Source: Sanghuangporus weigelae
Lineage: Eukaryota > Basidiomycota > Agaricomycetes > Hymenochaetales > Hymenochaetaceae
Direction of reading: 5' to 3'
Length of the DNA stretch: 64,000 nt
NCBI GenBank assembly: GCA_033182465.1
Contig: CP137319.1
Coordinates: 1,550,001-1,614,000, forward strand
Below are positions 1 through 17,392 of this stretch, piece by piece (position 1 is the stretch's first letter; each line of letters begins with the position of its first letter). Under the pieces are notes generated by a model, which saw only the letters and a list, made by a program, of their open reading frames with translations, was not told where the DNA came from and did not search any database. A program made the position numbers and the translations under genes.

Positions 1-1507
1 CTTGATAGTAGTAGTGGTAGTCAAGATCGCATCTAATAAGCATATCCTGTAGACGGGATGGAGGGCAGGGAAGAGCGAGGCAGCAAGGCGATAGGATATG
101 ACGTGCGTCAATTCAGCGATGCACTATTTATTCAAGTGCAAGTGCAAAGATCAGATCCTGTGTTTCCCATCGTCGTCCATCGCCGGCGGCGTCTCCGGCC
201 CACGTTCCACGTCCGCGACGCATCCACATGTACTCTCTATGCGTGGCTAGCCTTTGTTCGCTACAAGTGGACTGTTGTGCCCTAGTACTGTTACTTCCTA
301 TGTCCTAGTCTAGTCTCATTTACTGTGCCTTACTATTGGCTGCCGTGTGCCCGACTCCACCGCCGCCCTCGCCGTGTTCCTGCGCCGCTCTAGTAATCTC
401 TTCGCGAAGAACCCCGCTCTCTGGGGGACACCTACCGCGGGGATGTCCCATTCCCATTCCCATGCTCTCTGACAAATCCGGAAAGCCCTCAGAAGTCAGA
501 AGCGAGAAGCCCTCCATCCACTTGGGTCTCACTCGTTGTGACTTATCCCCACGTGTAATTTCAGTCTCTTCTGTCTAGTGCAGCGCTCCTCCTGACGCTA
601 TCCCGTATGCGGTCGGGCACTTTGCGTAACAGACGCGCTCACGCTCGCGCGTATTGGAATGCGCGTGATCCCTCCTGTTTCGGAGAGATCCCCTCGCGCA
701 TATGATCGGAATGACGCATCGCGTCTATTCGCATCGGCCCACTGCCGATATCCTCATTCAATCTCTTGCCCTTGCCATTGGAGATCACGGCATCGCCTTG
801 GATTGGAGCAAGCCCACTCATTATTCTCCCTTGACGCATTCCCATATCGAGCTTCCTTCCCTCAAGAAGCGTCCGTGTACTATGCCGACTGACTCTTATT
901 CTATTCTTATTTGTCTACCGGGGACAACTAACCTTCCTCTCTTCCAGAAGAATCCCGTTCAGCCCACGTGTGTCGGGACATATTCACTGATCTGATCATG
1001 ACAAGCATGCCGTATCTGTAATCTGACGCTTGTGCTGAGTCATTTGTTCAAAACCCCGGCAGAAGATGCACGGATCGGACGGAACGGATGGGACTTTGAT
1101 AACGGTGGATCCAAACGAGAGGTCGCAGAACGACTTGCCCCCGCCCCGGAATGACTAGCACCTCGTCTCGTCTTCTTCTTATCAAATAGCTGTCTCTCGC
1201 CGATGTACGGCTACGACAGCGACGGCGCAGATCGTACCGGACATCTCACCCTTCCTCACGCTACGTACCAGTGCGACGTGCATACCCTAGAGAAAGAAAG
1301 AAAGCAGGCGTTTTCTGTTTCTCTTTTTCCTTCGTGCTTTCCTTTTTTTCCATTTGTCTCCTGCAGGTCGAGCTTCCATTTCACCCGTCCAATATAATAC
1401 TTACAGGCATATGTCTGTCTTCCTAAATAGAAGAATAGAAGAAACGCGCTGACTTTGAAACCATCGACTGAAAGTGGTATGTAGTAAGGTAATCTCTTAC
1501 TCTACTT

Positions 1508-1990
1508 ACATGGCGACGGACCTGCTTCTCCTGGACCTGGAACATCCACGGAGCGTCCAATCTTTCTCGACCTTCCTCCATGGAGAATTTGAAATTATAG
1601 GCCGAAGCTGACTATTCTGTACTGGAATTCCAGAAGAACATATACATGGTGATAATGTGAGTACTCTATGTATGTGTTGCGGTAGTTGGATTTCTTATCC
1701 GATGGTGGTTATGTTCATACTTGGCACGGATCCAACAAATACATGTTCAATTGCTTTTGCCTTACATGGTGACAACTTGCTTCTCCTGGATATACGGTAT
1801 CGTTCTGTTGCTTTGCATAGAATCCAGAGTCTTCATTTCCGTGCAGGCTTTCTCCGAGGAGAATTTGAAGTTCTCGGCTGGCCTCTACTGTATGCAACAG
1901 ATTCCAGAGTCAGAGACTTCATTTCCGTCAAACCTTTCTCCGAGGAGAACTTGATGTTCTTTGTCAACGCTGACTCTCTGCAATTCTATC
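1508..1990 (+). repeat. Three diverged direct repeat units
   Basis: Segments near 1508-1652, 1764-1900 and 1901-1990 share words such as ACATGGYGAC, CTTCTCCTGGA and TTTCTCCGAGGAGAA. In the second and third copies, similar peptides around FSEENL are readable but in different frames. Copies 1 and 3 are followed by a GTGAGT donor-like word. This could be a decayed gene with duplicated exons or a degenerate tandem repeat. I recognise no family. Confidence 0.45.
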
Positions 1991-2909
1991 TAGGAAGGCA
2001 CATTTGATATTGATGTGAGTATGTGTTCTGATACTCACTCAATGCGATATGAAACCGGGATAATCCGTCCTTGTAAGTAAGTGAATAACACGAGTGCAAG
2101 GATTTCGTACAACGCACCGTAACGAAGGGACAAGGAATAGAAAGGACATCGTCGTATGTGCAAATTGTCAAGAAAGAATACAATCACGATCACATCAATA
2201 CAATACGATTGCGAGCCAAATTTCACTGTATCAGGAAACTATCAGGATTCATTCATCTAGCATGCCACGTGTTATATCGTGGCGTCCACGAGTGTCGTTG
2301 ACTACAAGCAAGCAAACAACGCACTAGTATTACTGATAGTGATGGTAGTGAAACTGTGCTTGCGTGAAGGGAATGCACACCGTCATCGTCAACAGCCGAG
2401 CGGGAAGCTCAGCGTAGTCGAATGAACAAGCAAGATGATTGAGTCAATAGGCACTACTACATACATCTGCTCGAGTGTGGAATCGCATCACCGAACTTTG
2501 CCGCCACACAACGCGCCCAATCGCTCTTCTTTCCTTCCTTCTTGTCTTCTTGTCTTCTCTCTTCGAGCCTCGAGTTTGTTTCTTCTGAGCACCGCGCGTG
2601 TTGATGTACTACTTGTGATGTAATAACGCATCTATGATGATTTAATTTAGGCTGTCTTTGCAAATACATACGTATTTATTAATACAATGACCCGGACTGA
2701 CTCCCGTGGATGGCATTGGGTGAGATGCTTCATGCTTGTGAGTCGAATGATGGACGTAGGACATAGCTATCACTGCGGACGTTCGACGTGCCGTGCGTCG
2801 GACACCTTCCGTCAAATTCATTCGACGCTGCTTTCCCCCGTTGCATTCGATTTCCCAACTGCTGCGGTTTTGCACAGCGTCGGCAATAGAGCGTAGACTC
2901 GGGGAAGAA

Positions 2910-2935
2910 GCTCAGGCTCAGGCTCAAGCTCAAGC
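2910..2935. repeat. Short GCTCAG/GCTCAA hexamer repeat
   Basis: About four hexamer units (GCTCAG, then GCTCAA) in tandem. A simple repeat with no evident gene around it. Confidence 0.6.
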
Positions 2936-5900
2936 TTGGTGCGTCTTCAAAGTTTGTTCGACCCCCTCGCCATTTCGCCGAGTCCGAGTCTATTTTGTTT
3001 CTGGCAGCCAATATTAATGCTGATGAGGATTGAGTGCTGCGGATCGCCACCCAAGATCATTCATCTCGGACTTGCTATTATCAGTACGAGCGCACGCATC
3101 AAATCTTGTCCATTCACGTATGGGCAAACCATGTAGGGAGGGGAGAAGTTCGGGATACTCCGATCCGAAAACTCTTTCTGGGTCTTTGTTATTCCCATTC
3201 TCGCCGACAACGCCGCATTGAAGTCGCAACCGCAAAGGCGAAGGTGAGGACAAAGATACCTTCCAATATCATGGTGTCACTCGCAGTATTCCGCCGGATA
3301 ATGCTAAGGTTCGACATGAATAGAGGTGCTCTCGAAGACAATAGCGGCCCTGCGTTGTGGGAAGTTTGAGTAAACGCTAAGAATAGGCTTGAGACGGCTT
3401 CTCCCTCCGTCTTGGCTCTGAATCTCTTCGACTTCGGCATAGACTTTATTTCTCATCCCGTCAGGAAGGAATCGATACCTGATAGCACTGCCTTTTCCGT
3501 TTACACTGGTTTGCGCAGCAGTGAGCCGGATTTGGGGTGTCTAGAGCTGAGTGGTAGTTGTACGGAGACGGGGATGGACATATACATGTAGATCGATTTT
3601 AGTTGAAGTTCCCATGCCCCGTTTTGATTCAAGAATAATTTTGATAGCCCTGCGCCGACAGGTGTTGTGTTTGCGCCCTGCCCTGTGCTTCTCGAAATAC
3701 GTGTCGGGAGAACTCGATCGCCAAGTTAACCCGCGCCAGCTGCAGAGAGCCACGTTAGCTGATAGCCTTCCGGACAGCTTCGGTCCTGGCGTTATCTGGA
3801 GCTATATTTAATTAATGTATATAGGCGTGGAGACCTTGAAACAGTAGAAATGAGAATTGCCAGATTAGTCTGAGTTCGATTCGACGGTCCAAACGTACTA
3901 ATGTGATGGCGGACTATCGCGATCAGAGGAAGTTCGATAGCAAGAAGCAGATCAGGGAAGAGACTGAGATCGGTGGCACATACGGACGCCGAGTCGCCTG
4001 CCTGAGGACCTTCCGAAAGTCTCCTTCGCACGTATGCATCCACATTCAGCTTTCTAAGAAGCATAAATGTCCAAGTGCTCGTCTTCGTTGTATCGTCGTA
4101 TACATATGAGGCTGAATACGCCAACAGAATCCGATAAGGCAACCCTCAGGTAGTGCAAAGATTCGGCATCAAGCATCGTGCTTCGGCGAACACATCTGGA
4201 CTTGTGGCGTTTACAGTAGGAGAAGATCCTTGCAAGGAAAGTATTCATCCCGGTAGATGTGTTGCCGGTCTCCCGAATCCGAATCCAAATTGCGAGCATC
4301 ATTTCTCCCGTTAAGTAGCACTGGCACGAAGATCACAAGCTGTACTGTCTCTTCTAAGCGAACTTGTTGATTCACCGAGTGTCGAAATACTTTGGTAAGG
4401 TGTCCGGGCGCCGATGTTCAGCATCTAAATCCAATGCTCCTGAGAGAGCCACGATTACTATCCGCAAGGACTATCTTCACCTTCGCCATCCCTCTCTTGA
4501 TCCGTTATGAATGAAAGAAGACCGGGACCAGCCTCCAACGCGCCCCACGCTCGCTTATCGCAAGTTTTGAATGCTATCACGAGGTTCATGGTAGCCATTG
4601 ATTCATCCGTTTTGATGAAACAGAAGAGTGGAGATACGCCTCTTCGCTGAGTCACGCGTGGGTCGAATGAGCTCCGGCAAGTTGGACAGACAAGGGCTCA
4701 GGACACGTAGCTAGGCATCGTATCGTTCCGATGACGATTCGCGATAAGTTCAGTACGAACTGCAATCGCAAGGCACAGTCAGGACTCCGTACAGTTTTCA
4801 GGAAATGACTTTACCAGCGATGGTCCGACCGAGATAACTAATACACTCAGATCAAAGACGCCTTCCAAGCCGATAAAACATTCAACTCAATGCGTCGGCT
4901 TACTAGAAATGAAGCTTCTTCTTTGACAGGGGCTTTGTCCCGAAACGAACTTACGAGATCTCCAAAAATGTAGAAGGGCTTCCCATCTTCTCTCACACGC
5001 TCTCGCTTGATTTGTCATTCGAAGGATCGAGCTGGGATCCGAATCTTAGGAAAAGCGAAACACCTTTGGGTCGCACTTATTATATTACGGGTCATATTAG
5101 AATAGGTGAACGTGACAGTAGGATAGAACTCACCGATTGATAATGAATGAGCATCGTCAGTATGTCTTGATATAACAAATGTAAGCTAGTGCTTCCACTT
5201 TCTCAATTTAGACCGGCTTCGTCCCAAGCAAAACATGCAGTGCACAGAAATTCGAATGGAACGCGCAAGTTTATTAGACTTTATGTTCGCGCCTAGAGCC
5301 TCCAATATCCCCATTCAAGAAGTGAACGCGTGTCGATCATTACAGCAATAACTATCGGTAGAGACGATAGATGTGCTGGATTGAACATTTGAAGAATATC
5401 GAAAAGTGTGTTGTCGATGTCGCCGTTGTAGACTGGGTTCACGCGAGAAATACCAGAGTCCGTGCCATCGGGGATTGAACGTATAACAACTCGCTAGCAG
5501 TTCCCGATCCTTCTCGAGTCTAGACATTGCGTCAATGCCGAGGACCTAAGTCTATCCTACGTCGGAGTCATTGGTGCCGTGCACAACAACAATAATGAAG
5601 TGAGCTCGATGGTGGGTACGAAACCCTCAAAGAGGCAGATTGAATGTATTAAGGGGTCCTAGGCAAATAAGAATGGGAAAAAACGGTCTGTCCTGTCGGC
5701 GCAGTTTTCAAGACTTACCCACGGTTTTCAGCAAGTAGAGTCTCGACTCATGAATAGAAACGTCGGGCGGCCACTCTCATGAGAAACTAAAGAGAAAAAA
5801 ACAGAGATCATGCACCAGATGCGCAACAGACGTGGCTGCATACGATCTCTACTATTCCCGTTTTACACAAATTTTACCTTACCTTCATCGCGATGATCAC

Positions 5901-5962
5901 GTGATCCGGTAATTGTGTGTGTGACGCACTCAGTCACGCAATATGAGTAACGGAGAGTTCGA

Positions 5963-5976
5963 ACGTTACGTAACGT
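5963..5976. promoter_or_regulatory. Perfect palindrome holding a Yap/AP-1-like site
   Basis: ACGTTACGTAACGT is a 14-bp perfect palindrome about 40 bp upstream of the CCCH zinc-finger gene start. Its core TTACGTAA is the known binding word of fungal Yap/Pap1-type bZIP factors. That a bZIP factor acts here is inference. Confidence 0.4.
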
Positions 5977-6013
5977 CGTAGACTACCACCGTCTTTGTTA
6001 CCTCATGTTCACA

Positions 6014-7482
6014 ATGTCTCCGCAATCTGAAGAGGCTCTCAAGGCAGAAATTGCAAGATTATCAGGTATTATCGTCGTCTTACGTTCCTATATCAAAAGT
6101 TTCAGACAGAGCTCACCAATCGTTTGTACATCAGGTGTCATCAACGCTCATAAGTCAGGCAAAGCTGGAACTTTCTCGTCTAGGAGTGATTCCTATCTCA
6201 ATCCACATCGCAAACCTCCTTCAAAGGCATCCTCGTTCCAAAGGTCTTTGGATGGACCTGCTGCTGCTTCCCCTTCTAGTCGGCCTCGGGACGTAGTCAT
6301 CGACGGTGTAGCCTTCCAGTCTTCGAAGCACAGTCTTGTCAGGAAAGATCGTAAGCGCTTGGCACTCGATGATTAGCGGCGGATTCGGGAGTGTTGCGAA
6401 CTCTGCAGTCCTACTGACTCTTATTGCAGTTGCTAAGCCCCCTTCAACTTCCAAACCTTCATCGTCAAAGTCCGTTCAGCCTCCACGCCATGAGTACGCA
6501 AGAAAATATCCTGGAACTCGTTCCATTCAACGGCCATACAAGTCCAAAGCCTCACGCCGCGTTCCTAGAAACAACAACATGACTCTTGAAAATGGAAGGA
6601 AACCTATTAGGTTCGTCCCTTGTCTGAGTCATAGCAAGTTGTCCGTGAAGGCTGGATTTATTATTTCTATCAGAGTTGGTCGGAAGACCAAGTCTATCAA
6701 ATATGTTGACAAGCAATGTCCTCGTTTCTCGACCACCGGTATGCCCTCCCTCATATACTTTGGAAGTAGCTGATGAAACCCGCAATGACTACTGCGGAAT
6801 AACAGGAGTCTGCACCAAAGGCCTAACCTGTTGCTACAAACATGACCCGGCACAGATTGCTATCTGTTGGCCATTCTTGAACGGAACCTGTCCCAACACT
6901 TCTGAGTCATGCTCCCTATCTCATGATCCAACCCCAGAACGTACTCCTCTTTGTGTCCACTTTGCTAATAACGGACGATGCAAGAATGGGAACGAGTGTC
7001 TCTTCCCACACGTGCGCGTCGGTCCTCGGAAGGGCATCTGTCGGGATTTTGCTGTACTTGGCTACTGCGAAAAGGGTATCGACTGTGAACATCAGCATGT
7101 TAGGGAGTGTCCCGACTTTGCTGAGAAGGGCGTCTGCCCGAATCCGCGTTGCAATTTACCGCATGTCATACGTGCGAATCAACGAAGAACAGCCGAATCT
7201 GGAAAGCCAACGAGTGGCTCGGATGCCACAGCGCCGGTGGCTCCTGCAGATACATCTGAGAAGAGCCCCGAAAGTTCGGGACAAACATATGTCGAGGATG
7301 GTAACATTGGTGATGAGTTCATTTCACTAACATTCCATGAAAGTGAAAATAGCGAGGACGAAGAGGAAGATGACTCGGAGGAGACCGGTTCCAACGAGGA
7401 TGCTGATGGTGACGAGGACGAAGACAGGGAAAGCGAAGGTGATCAGAATACCAAGAAGACCGAACTGGAGGTGCATCTCTAG
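6014..7482 (+). CDS. Five-finger CCCH zinc-finger protein (ZC3H3/Red5-like)
   Basis: Five exons: 6014-6065, 6135-6350, 6430-6610, 6674-6738 and 6805-7482. The N-terminus (MSPQSEEALKAEIARLSG) is a short helix, followed by a basic, Ser/Pro-rich linker. Five CCCH fingers follow in a tight row, each close to C-x7/8-C-x4/5-C-x3-H. The first finger is completed only by splicing out 6739-6804, which strongly supports the exon model. The tail is very acidic (runs of E and D). The tandem-finger arrangement matches the ZC3H3 family, whose S. pombe relative Red5 acts in nuclear RNA elimination and poly(A)-linked processing. Assignment to that family is by finger pattern; the RNA role is inferred. An upstream in-frame ATG lies at 6005, but 6014 has the better context (A at -3). 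Confidence 0.8.
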
Positions 7483-7741
7483 CCTTTTACTCGTTTGCGT
7501 TCCCTCGTATCTCCTTTGCATTGCTCTTGCAGAATGTATTTTATTTAGTCTGTGTAGCGTATATCAACGTCAATAATAATTGGAGAACTGCATTGGCTTC
7601 ATGATGGCGCGTTCTGTTTTCGCATTGATTTCGGAACCATCGTTGGAACGACATCCAAGATAGATTGTACATGAGATTTACTTATACATCAGTCACGCAT
7701 ATTTGTTTTGATAATTTGACCCGCCTATGTCTTTCGCGCAC

Positions 7742-10099
7742 CTAAAGGTTTTCCAAAATAACTTTCACTCCCCAAGCACCTGGATCTGCGACTTTCTCTT
7801 TCTTCAGGAAGTCGCTTTCAACATATGCACTCCTTCCTGCCTTAGCATCGAGATTTCTTGTATCCTCGGCAGCGGCAGCGGCAACCTTCACGGCATTTGC
7901 AAAGTCGGATGACGAGAATGCCTGGACGAAGGCTGCGAGAGGATCAACGAGGGTTCGTGAGGGAGGTCGGGCGCGCGTGTATGAGAAGAGACGATCGAGA
8001 GCATATTCCAGCGCTGAAGACCAGACCTTCGGAGTCACTTCTGTAGCTTGCGATGTGACTGTCGAAGAAAGCCCTTGAGCTAGCGAGGAGAAGAAGATTC
8101 TGGTAAAGTTGTCAGTTCTTTCTCTTTGCATGAAGGGAGGAAGACGATCTTACGAATAAAGCGCTCCGCTGGTGCCACCCATCTGTACCTCTGCTTGTTT
8201 CGCGATAGAAAGTATGGAGCCGATGATGTCGTTTCCGGTAATATTACCATTATCGACCTCCTTGAGTACACCTAGGCATTGACAAAACTTTCAGATCTTG
8301 TTTGAAACTGAGGTAAATGGAGGTGAATTACCTTCAGCCCCGGCCTTGAGTGTGAAACCGCAATCTCCATCCCCAGCAATTTTATCCATCTGCGTAATAT
8401 CTGGTTCTGCTACAATAAGTGCCTTGCAGGCCTTAGATATCACGCTGACGAATGTTTGTGCGCTAGGTGCAGCAATCTTCGGATAGTTCTGTGCCGATTT
8501 GCTTTCGGCTGAAGGTACGGCGGTGATTTGAGAGATCGGAACTGGAGGCTGTGTGGACGACCATCTCCACCCTGGAGCTTCTACCTTTTCATCCAACAAG
8601 GCAAGAATGTCTGACGTTGAAGGTGCATTGGAATCTGAAGAGCTCGGTAGAAGCAGGAGAGTAAGTGAGAACCCAGGCATGTTCAAGCTCGTCTAAAAAC
8701 GTTTATCAAAGGACTTAGATGGGCCAGTAAGCAGTCTCACCATGAAGCTCCCAACCAGGACCCGATGTATCTTCACTTTGCCTCCCAGTATCCTCACTGC
8801 TTCGCCCGCAATACCAGACATCTCGAGTTCGCTCAAACCGCCCAGGTTGTTCACCATGAGCACGACCTCATCAGATCCATCATTCTTGAACGGCAGGAAA
8901 GAACGGTCATTGTCTGTTGTTGACATGATAAGATCAAGCAATTGCGAGACTAGAGCGTTTAGAGGTGGGATGGGAGAAACTCGCGTATGGCCAGGCTCGT
9001 TGTGGATACCCATGCCGATTTCAACTTCGTCTTCGGATAAATGGGATGTAGCGGCTTCTGTACCAGGGACCTAATATGGTTCGTACTGAGTTCCGTCTGA
9101 TGAATACCATAGAGAAAATAGCAGTACATGACAATGTTCAAGTCCGACACCGACTGTGCCAAGTCGAGTAGATATCCAAGTTGTGAGATCGTAAACTTGG
9201 ACAAGACTCGCACCGCGACGTGCGAGAGCTCCAGCTATTTTGTATGCAAGAACGGTCCCCGCAAGTCCTCTATACTCGGAGTCAGGATTATTGTTGCGGA
9301 CTTCGATAGTTGAATCTATACCGTCTTCCAACTATCTTTCCCTGAGATCTCCCGACTGCAACATCGTCTCCAATGTTCACAAACTTGACTTTGTTGGATT
9401 TATCGGGATGAGATGCGGCGTAGTTCTCCTTTGCGAGGCCGAAATTCAGGACGTCCCCAGTATAGTTCCTAATGTTGAGTATATGCGCAATAACTCAGCT
9501 CGGGGGGTATCAAAAATTTGTTCCCTTGCGTACTTGACAATTATCAGAGTGCTGAAATATAAGATGAATCAGCTCGAAGTTGAGCGAGACCTAGGAGAGA
9601 ATAGGCATACCCTTGGTCGTTGTCAACCAGTTCAATCCCACGTCGAACTTGACTTGCATTTGGCGATGCAAATATGTTCCCGCAGACCGCAGCTTTCGGT
9701 CAAGACGCATAAGCTTGTCGATCCGCGAAAAGGCCCGAGAATGCTCACCGGTCAGTATGCCGTTTCCTGAAAATTCATTCCGACCTTGAATAAGACCGAC
9801 CTGAGGGTAGAAATGAGGTCTCTGGCGCACCTACGAATCCCGCATGCGCAGGTTCATGGCCCGAACCACCTCCGCAAATCAACGCAACCTTGCTCCTGTC
9901 TGGATTAGCTTGGTAGAGCACTATACGTCGAGCAAACGAATTCAGCAATTGAGCATTGCAAAAGCTTATCAAAACAGAAAGATTGACCTTTATTCTCAGC
10001 ATCCAGTTTGAGACTTCGGTTTGCCGCGCAGAGGCCTTTGAGCGAGTCGACAACGAGCGTCGAAGGTGAGTTGAGGAAGTGCTTGTCCGAGCCGAGCAT
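7742..10099 (-). CDS. DAK1: Dihydroxyacetone kinase (DAK1-type, ATP-dependent)
   Basis: The product phosphorylates dihydroxyacetone with ATP in the cytosol, detoxifying it and feeding glycolysis. It is split by several short introns (for example 9921-9987). The start peptide MLGSDKHFLNSPSTLVVDSL aligns with the conserved DAK N-terminus. The DhaK half shows the substrate-binding CGGGSGHEPAHAGFVG loop and GVGLEHCHVPGT, which holds the histidine that binds the substrate covalently. The DhaL half shows GDGDCGFTLKAGAEG and MGGTSGALY, the Mg-ATP loops. Total length is about 590 residues, usual for fungal single-chain DAKs. It lies 254 bp downstream of CCZ1 on the same strand. All key motifs are present, so it should be functional. 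Confidence 0.92.
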
Positions 10100-10352
10100 G
10101 GTGGTCCCAGTCCAGTCCAAGTGACGGATACTTCTCAAGACATCTGCTTGAGTTATTACTAACTATAAGTATGCTGAGAATGAGAGCACCTGAACGAACG
10201 GTCACTTGGCGCATCAGGGCCATCACGCGGAATTCACAATTATCCATACTATTGACTACTAGCCGCGAAAGGGTCTTGAGTAACCTGATGGTGATTGATT
10301 ATGAAACGGGAACGGAATGCATCCAGTGCAAAACAAAAGAAAGATCATTATT

Positions 10353-12664
10353 TCATTCAGTAAATCTTCGTAGAACTCCTAGGATTTCGCTGTCGACGTC
10401 TACTAGACTCGCCTCCTTGCGTCCTATCTCCATGAACACGTTCCCTTTTACATTACCATCAAGTCCACGTTTCACCAGATGCCAGTCCTGAGGATTTTGT
10501 CCACGAGAATAGACTTCTTGAAAGTCCGAATTCCTAGATAAACAGTATAAGGAAGTGAGACATGATACGATATAAAAGTGACTAACAACTCTAACGCCTT
10601 CTTTCCCTCGTGAAGATGCCATGAAGTAGCTGAGAACGACACACTCGAGTAGGTTAACTGATTAGGCGCAGATATGACGTGCTGTGATTTTTGCAGCACA
10701 CTTTGTACAGGAGAGGAAGAAAATGCGCTTGCTCTAAAATTTTCATTAGTATTTCAAGGAGAAGATTGAAATTCTCAACCATACATCTTCTCCTGCTCAA
10801 CTTCGACAATTTCCTTGAGCCGCTCGATAAGCTCGGCGCTTCGGTCGGCCAGATCACAGAGAGCATCACCTAGAGCATCGTTTGTCTTCTCCAGCGTCGG
10901 TACTAGTGCGAACAAGATATTATCCGTCTAGATTCGAAATAAGAAAACGGGAAAGGTATCGTAGAAAAATGCCGTTACTCACACAAAGATATCTTATGAT
11001 TCTACAACGGGTATCCATAGAGTCTGAATTCGAAAGATGGACACGAAGTTCGGAGAAAGATGGTGACGGCGATGATTTGGGTTGTGTTCGATTCGTATTG
11101 TACGTGGGCGCATTCTCGGGTGCGTATGCTTCTACTACTGGCTTGTCTTCCAGGTTGGAAGCGTCATTAGAGATGGATGAGCTGGGACCTTCGTGCTCTT
11201 GTGGAATATCATGATTGGGCTCATCTGGTGGTGTGCAGTCCGTTCGCGAGTTCTTCTCGTCAGCGTCGGTGGAGACAACCACACCTGCCTCAGATGACAG
11301 AGCATCTTGCAGAGCTTGCGAATCGATAATTGACCCGGGACTGGAATGAGAATTCTCAGATCTGCCCGATTCGAATCCCTTCTCCGTGTCGGCGGTACCT
11401 TCTTGAATTTTCTCATTAACATCATCATCTCTCCCTTTTTGATTCGAGGAAGAACCACCCATGCCGAAAGTCAGATAATTTGACCAATTCCACTTCCGAA
11501 CATCCATATTCGCATTCCTATGCAATCCGGGAATACCTAGAAACGTCTTGCTAGTCGATCTAGAGTGGTTTCGTTCAGTTTCCGGGACCGTAGAAGCTTT
11601 CGAGTCCTGTGATGGTGTGTTTCCGTTCGGAACATTAGCTGCTGTTGATACACGCCGAGGTGTAGCTGTTCGAGCTTCTAGTATGCGTAAGAGATGCCGA
11701 ACAAGAGCAGGGGAGCATTGCGAGGACGTCGGCTTTGAAGCTACTATACACGAGGAAACGAGAACAATCGGTAAAAAGTACGGCGGTAGTTTGTCTTCGA
11801 ATACGTCAATTAAGGGCATGAGTTGGGTACTAAGCGGATGCACACGGATACCTGTAATAATAATAGGCACTTGGGGACCACACAAAAGGAAAATGTGTGC
11901 TTACCCAGGTAATCAGCGAAGGACATGTGCCTTCCAAAATCAGAGCTCCATACCCATACTGTGAAGAAACGTTCAAGCTGCAGTTCCAATGCTTCTTTGC
12001 TCAATTGGTTGAGAATTGACGTGAACGAGCCATGAACGATCTGACATGAGAATACCGGTACGCGCAAGGAATATACCAACAATGAACAGTGACTGTACCT
12101 TGAAAGCCTCATATCCCAGAAGAAGTTGGGTCTGGAGAGCTGCGTCATGAAGAGATGCCTCGTTATAATCGTACACCGGATCCTTTTGTTTAGCCTTGCC
12201 CTTGTCCTCCTTACGAGATATTCGAGGGACCTTCTCTAGTTCAAAGCACTGTCTTCCTTGGTAATTAGGACAAGCTGCTCTATATCAATGACGGATGTAG
12301 AAACTGACAGCGTGCATCCAAAAGTTAGGCTCAGGGGAGATCATAATCATCCTTCTGGATTGAGAATGGACCGATTCGCAAGACGCTTTTGGGTCAAATA
12401 TTCTTGAATCGACTTTAGCGCTGAGTGCAAGCGAGTGTGGATAGTGTACCGAGCTCACGTCGTGAAATTGGCCAGAGCCTTTGCAAGCCCGACCTGGCGT
12501 AAGACCCTGTCCTTCGAGACTGCATGGTCATTAGCTGTATAGAAGAGAACATGAGCCTGCTCCTGTGCGTCCTCGTCGTCTACGTCTGACTGAGTGGATT
12601 CTGGAGGTTGTAGTGTTGGATTGTATATGATTAGATACAAAAGACTCGGCGGTAGTCTGCTCAT
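10353..12664 (-). CDS. CCZ1: Vacuolar fusion protein CCZ1 (Mon1-Ccz1 Rab7 GEF subunit)
   Basis: With Mon1, Ccz1 activates the Rab7/Ypt7 GTPase on late endosomes, vacuoles and autophagosomes. The start peptide MSRLPPSLLYLIIYNPTLQP is the first strand of the longin domain, and the exon continues with ILFY-like (VLFY) and RQVGLAKALANF motifs. Later exons read VHSQSRRMIMISPEPNFWMH and FTSILNQLSKEALELQLERF, both typical of CCZ1. A long low-complexity Ser/Asp/Glu-rich insert (about 11,050-11,700) separates these from the C-terminal part, which ends with a DWHLVKRG strand and a helix near 10,353. There are several short introns. It is divergent from the deubiquitinase gene, with starts 180 bp apart. 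Confidence 0.88.
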
Positions 12665-12844
12665 GAATGAATGCTGTTTGTGCAATGTGGACGGACGAAC
12701 ACAAGACAGGCCTAGAATGTGGCGCGGTGAGGACAAAAGAGGAAAGAAGGATCGGCGCTGGAACTGACGCGTCCAAGTAGCACACGCCCAATCCAACTCA
12801 CTTTAGTACTACTTAGCCACTAGCCATCGTTCGCCACTTGCTTC

Positions 12845-16977
<4,133 letters not shown>

Positions 16978-17377
16978 AAGTTATGTATAAATATTGTTGC
17001 TGGTCGCTTCACCTATTCTCTGCACTAGACTTTCAAGCTTCGTATTTTATGGCAGACCATCGTACTCAGCAATTGCAATAATTTGTATTAACTTTGAAAG
17101 CTTTCTTCACGTAAAGCGAACCGAAGTTCGATACGCAGACTGTGTCTAGAAGATCTATCCTGTACAATAACGTGCTTTTGAGATGAACGGGCGTCTCAAT
17201 CCTGAAAGCAAATACAAGTGCGTCCGAGGTACCGAGCAAGCACCGACTATCGTTTGGCCACCAACCGGAACGTCTGAAATGGAGCGACCGCATGGACGAA
17301 GGCGGTATCTCATGAAGAGAAATCATGACTTCGACCCGTCCTGAATTTGCCAAGTTGACCAAGAGCAAACGAAGTGC
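16978..17377. other. Intergenic: 3' flank of the deubiquitinase up to the element nest
   Basis: A 3' UTR-like, A/T-rich stretch with no conserved frame on either strand. The mobile-element nest begins right after it, at the 8-bp duplication CCTACGAC (17378-17385). Confidence 0.5.
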
Positions 17378-17392
17378 CCTACGACTAGGGCT

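Larger units (their letters stand above)
1..6004. other. Gene-poor flank with no recognised gene
   Basis: I see no protein family, tRNA or rRNA signal here on either strand. Open frames are short, with low-complexity or non-conserved translations, and none shows a convincing chain of exons joined by GT-AG introns. It holds a degenerate repeat at 1508-1990, a short GCTCAG-type repeat at 2910-2935, a pyrimidine-rich run near 1310-1370 and, at its right end, the promoter of the CCCH gene. A non-coding transcript or a decayed gene is possible but not shown. Confidence 0.5.

Noticed and set aside
4900-5560. tRNA or other small RNA in the left flank
   Set aside because: A partial B-box-like word near 5040 lacks an A box and a foldable cloverleaf.
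9240-9770. A 176-codon + strand frame over the DAK1 gene
   Set aside because: Antisense to conserved DAK exons, with no similarity of its own.
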